A stretch of 64,000 bases of DNA from Hydractinia symbiolongicarpus (taxonomy: Eukaryota > Cnidaria > Hydrozoa > Anthoathecata > Hydractiniidae). Shown piece after piece: positions 63,464-64,000 of this stretch; the first letter of the stretch is position 1, and every line of letters begins with the position of its first letter. The notes under the pieces were generated by a model that did no database searches, was not told where the DNA came from, and was given only the letters and a program-made list of their open reading frames with translations. Made by a program: the position numbers and the translations under genes. The DNA lies in the NCBI RefSeq assembly GCF_029227915.1, contig NC_079887.1, positions 6,076,001 to 6,140,000 of the forward strand, given 5' to 3'.

Positions 63464-64000
63464 AGCGATGCAACCTAGTTATATCCGAATACTATCGCTA
63501 AATACAGGTTGGTACGATTATGTGACGCAACCGTTGTAACTCAAACGGATTGACACTGTTAGAAAGTCAATGAAATGTAGTTTTTGAAACTGTTCCTATT
63601 TATTCAGTGCGTGCTAACGGCCAGGATTGGTCCCGCAGTAAGAAAAGACTTATTTATCTAAATTCTTAAATAAAGCGCTACCACAGAGGCTAATGTAATC
63701 GCTGAATTCCAACAATCATGTCAAATTAAGAAGAATTTTATTCTTTGGAGACCAATTGGATCATTTATCACATTTATAAGGTCACAGTCAAGAATCAGTT
63801 CAATTAATTCCCACAGTCAATCGTTTCACTGTTAAAAGCAATACAACTTAGTAATATCGGAAGAAAATCACTAAATACAAGTTGGTACGAATATGTGACG
63901 CAACCGTTGTAACTCAAACGGATTGACACTGTTAGAAAGTCATGGAAATGTAGTTTTTGAAGCTGTCTCTATTTCTTCAGCGCGCGATAACGGTTAGGAT
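63464..64000 (+). repeat. Three-monomer repeat, copy 3, cut by window end
   Basis: Matches 62,346-62,882 at 1118 bp with few differences (e.g. CCTAGTTATATCC near 63,474; TCCCGCAGTAAG near 63,632). It keeps the TACAGGTTGG variant of copy 2. The array clearly continues past the window. Confidence 0.85.

Larger units (their letters stand above)
1..64000 (+). repeat. Satellite DNA array, ~372-bp monomer, head-to-tail
   Basis: The same ~372-373 bp sequence recurs from the first base to the last, always in one orientation. Adjacent copies look roughly 80-95% alike, and long-range copies reach ~99-100%. The mark CATGTTGG falls at 141, 887, 1260, 1632, 2004, 2376 and onward at steps of 371-373, with known exceptions (321, 397 and 486 bp). 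Each monomer runs: palindrome block, CCGTT/AACGG block, T-tract, a GCGC-rich stretch, GGTCCCACAGT, A-tract and AATTTTTAAAT, GCGCT-ACCAC-AGCGC, a variable 'CTTGGAGTCCAATTGGCTC' segment, AAGTCCCACAGTCAATCG, then an A-rich end. No gene, RNA gene, telomere repeat or transposon interrupts it. This is typical of eukaryotic heterochromatin. I do not recognise the family. The satellite identity is certain; its chromosomal position is inference. Confidence 0.98.

Noticed and set aside
1-64000. CRISPR array or other prokaryotic repeat system
   Set aside because: The period is ~372 bp with no short repeat/unique spacer pattern, and no prokaryotic genes are present. The whole unit repeats.
1-64000. CENP-B box of the mammalian type
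   Set aside because: Scanning the monomers by eye for TTCG followed by CGGG at the right spacing, on both strands, gave no match. CTTCGGGAAAAAATC near 505 has only the first part.
1-64000. Telomere repeats, rRNA, tRNA or transposon insertions
   Set aside because: No TTAGG/TTAGGG/TTTAGGG runs, no rRNA-like or cloverleaf sequence, and no stretch leaves the satellite consensus long enough to be an insertion.
1-64000. Naming the species or assigning the repeat to a known satellite family
   Set aside because: No unique flanking sequence and no recognised monomer, so any name would be a guess.

Overview
The whole window is one head-to-tail tandem satellite DNA array. I found no protein-coding gene, RNA gene or transposon in it. 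The repeat unit (monomer) is about 372-373 bp, about 36% G+C in a hand count, and always in the same orientation. A convenient register mark is the block ACATGTTGGTACGAATATGT, which recurs about every 372 bases: CATG at 141, 514, 887, 1260, 1632, 2004, 2376, 2749 and so on. At that spacing the window holds about 170 monomers. Arrays like this are typical of eukaryotic heterochromatin (centromeric, pericentromeric or subtelomeric). I do not recognise the family and cannot name the organism. CpG is not strongly depleted, which leans weakly toward a lineage with little CpG methylation, such as many invertebrates.

The layout is a set of neighbourhoods, each with its own higher-order repeat (HOR). 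Region A (1-12,935) has a 12-monomer, 4417-bp HOR present twice with no difference I could see, followed by a slightly diverged, internally deleted third copy. Region B (12,936-22,600) is more diverged, with two-monomer (745-746 bp) and four-monomer (1490 bp) repeats. Region C (22,600-38,670) is a mosaic of 3-, 4-, 5- and 6-monomer periods (1118, 1489, 1839, 2211 bp), marked by a subtype with a ~24-bp net deletion. A block of region-D type lies inside it at about 33.58-34.80 kb. Region D (38,671-44,500) has a three-monomer, 1118-bp repeat of another subtype. Region E (44,500-53,600) is irregular and carries most of the broken monomers. Region F (53,601-64,000) has two copies of an eight-monomer, 3056-bp HOR marked by 24-bp insertions, then a three-monomer repeat that runs off the end.

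There are no genes to work together. What may be functional is the conserved part of the monomer: a 20-bp imperfect palindrome, a CCGTT/AACGG inverted repeat 7 bases downstream, and a GCGCT/AGCGC inverted repeat about 170 bp further on. The rest of the structure is well explained by unequal crossing over and gene conversion at several scales. All short open reading frames (at most 96 codons) look like by-products of the repeat. Boundaries were read by eye and are usually good to about 10-50 bp.
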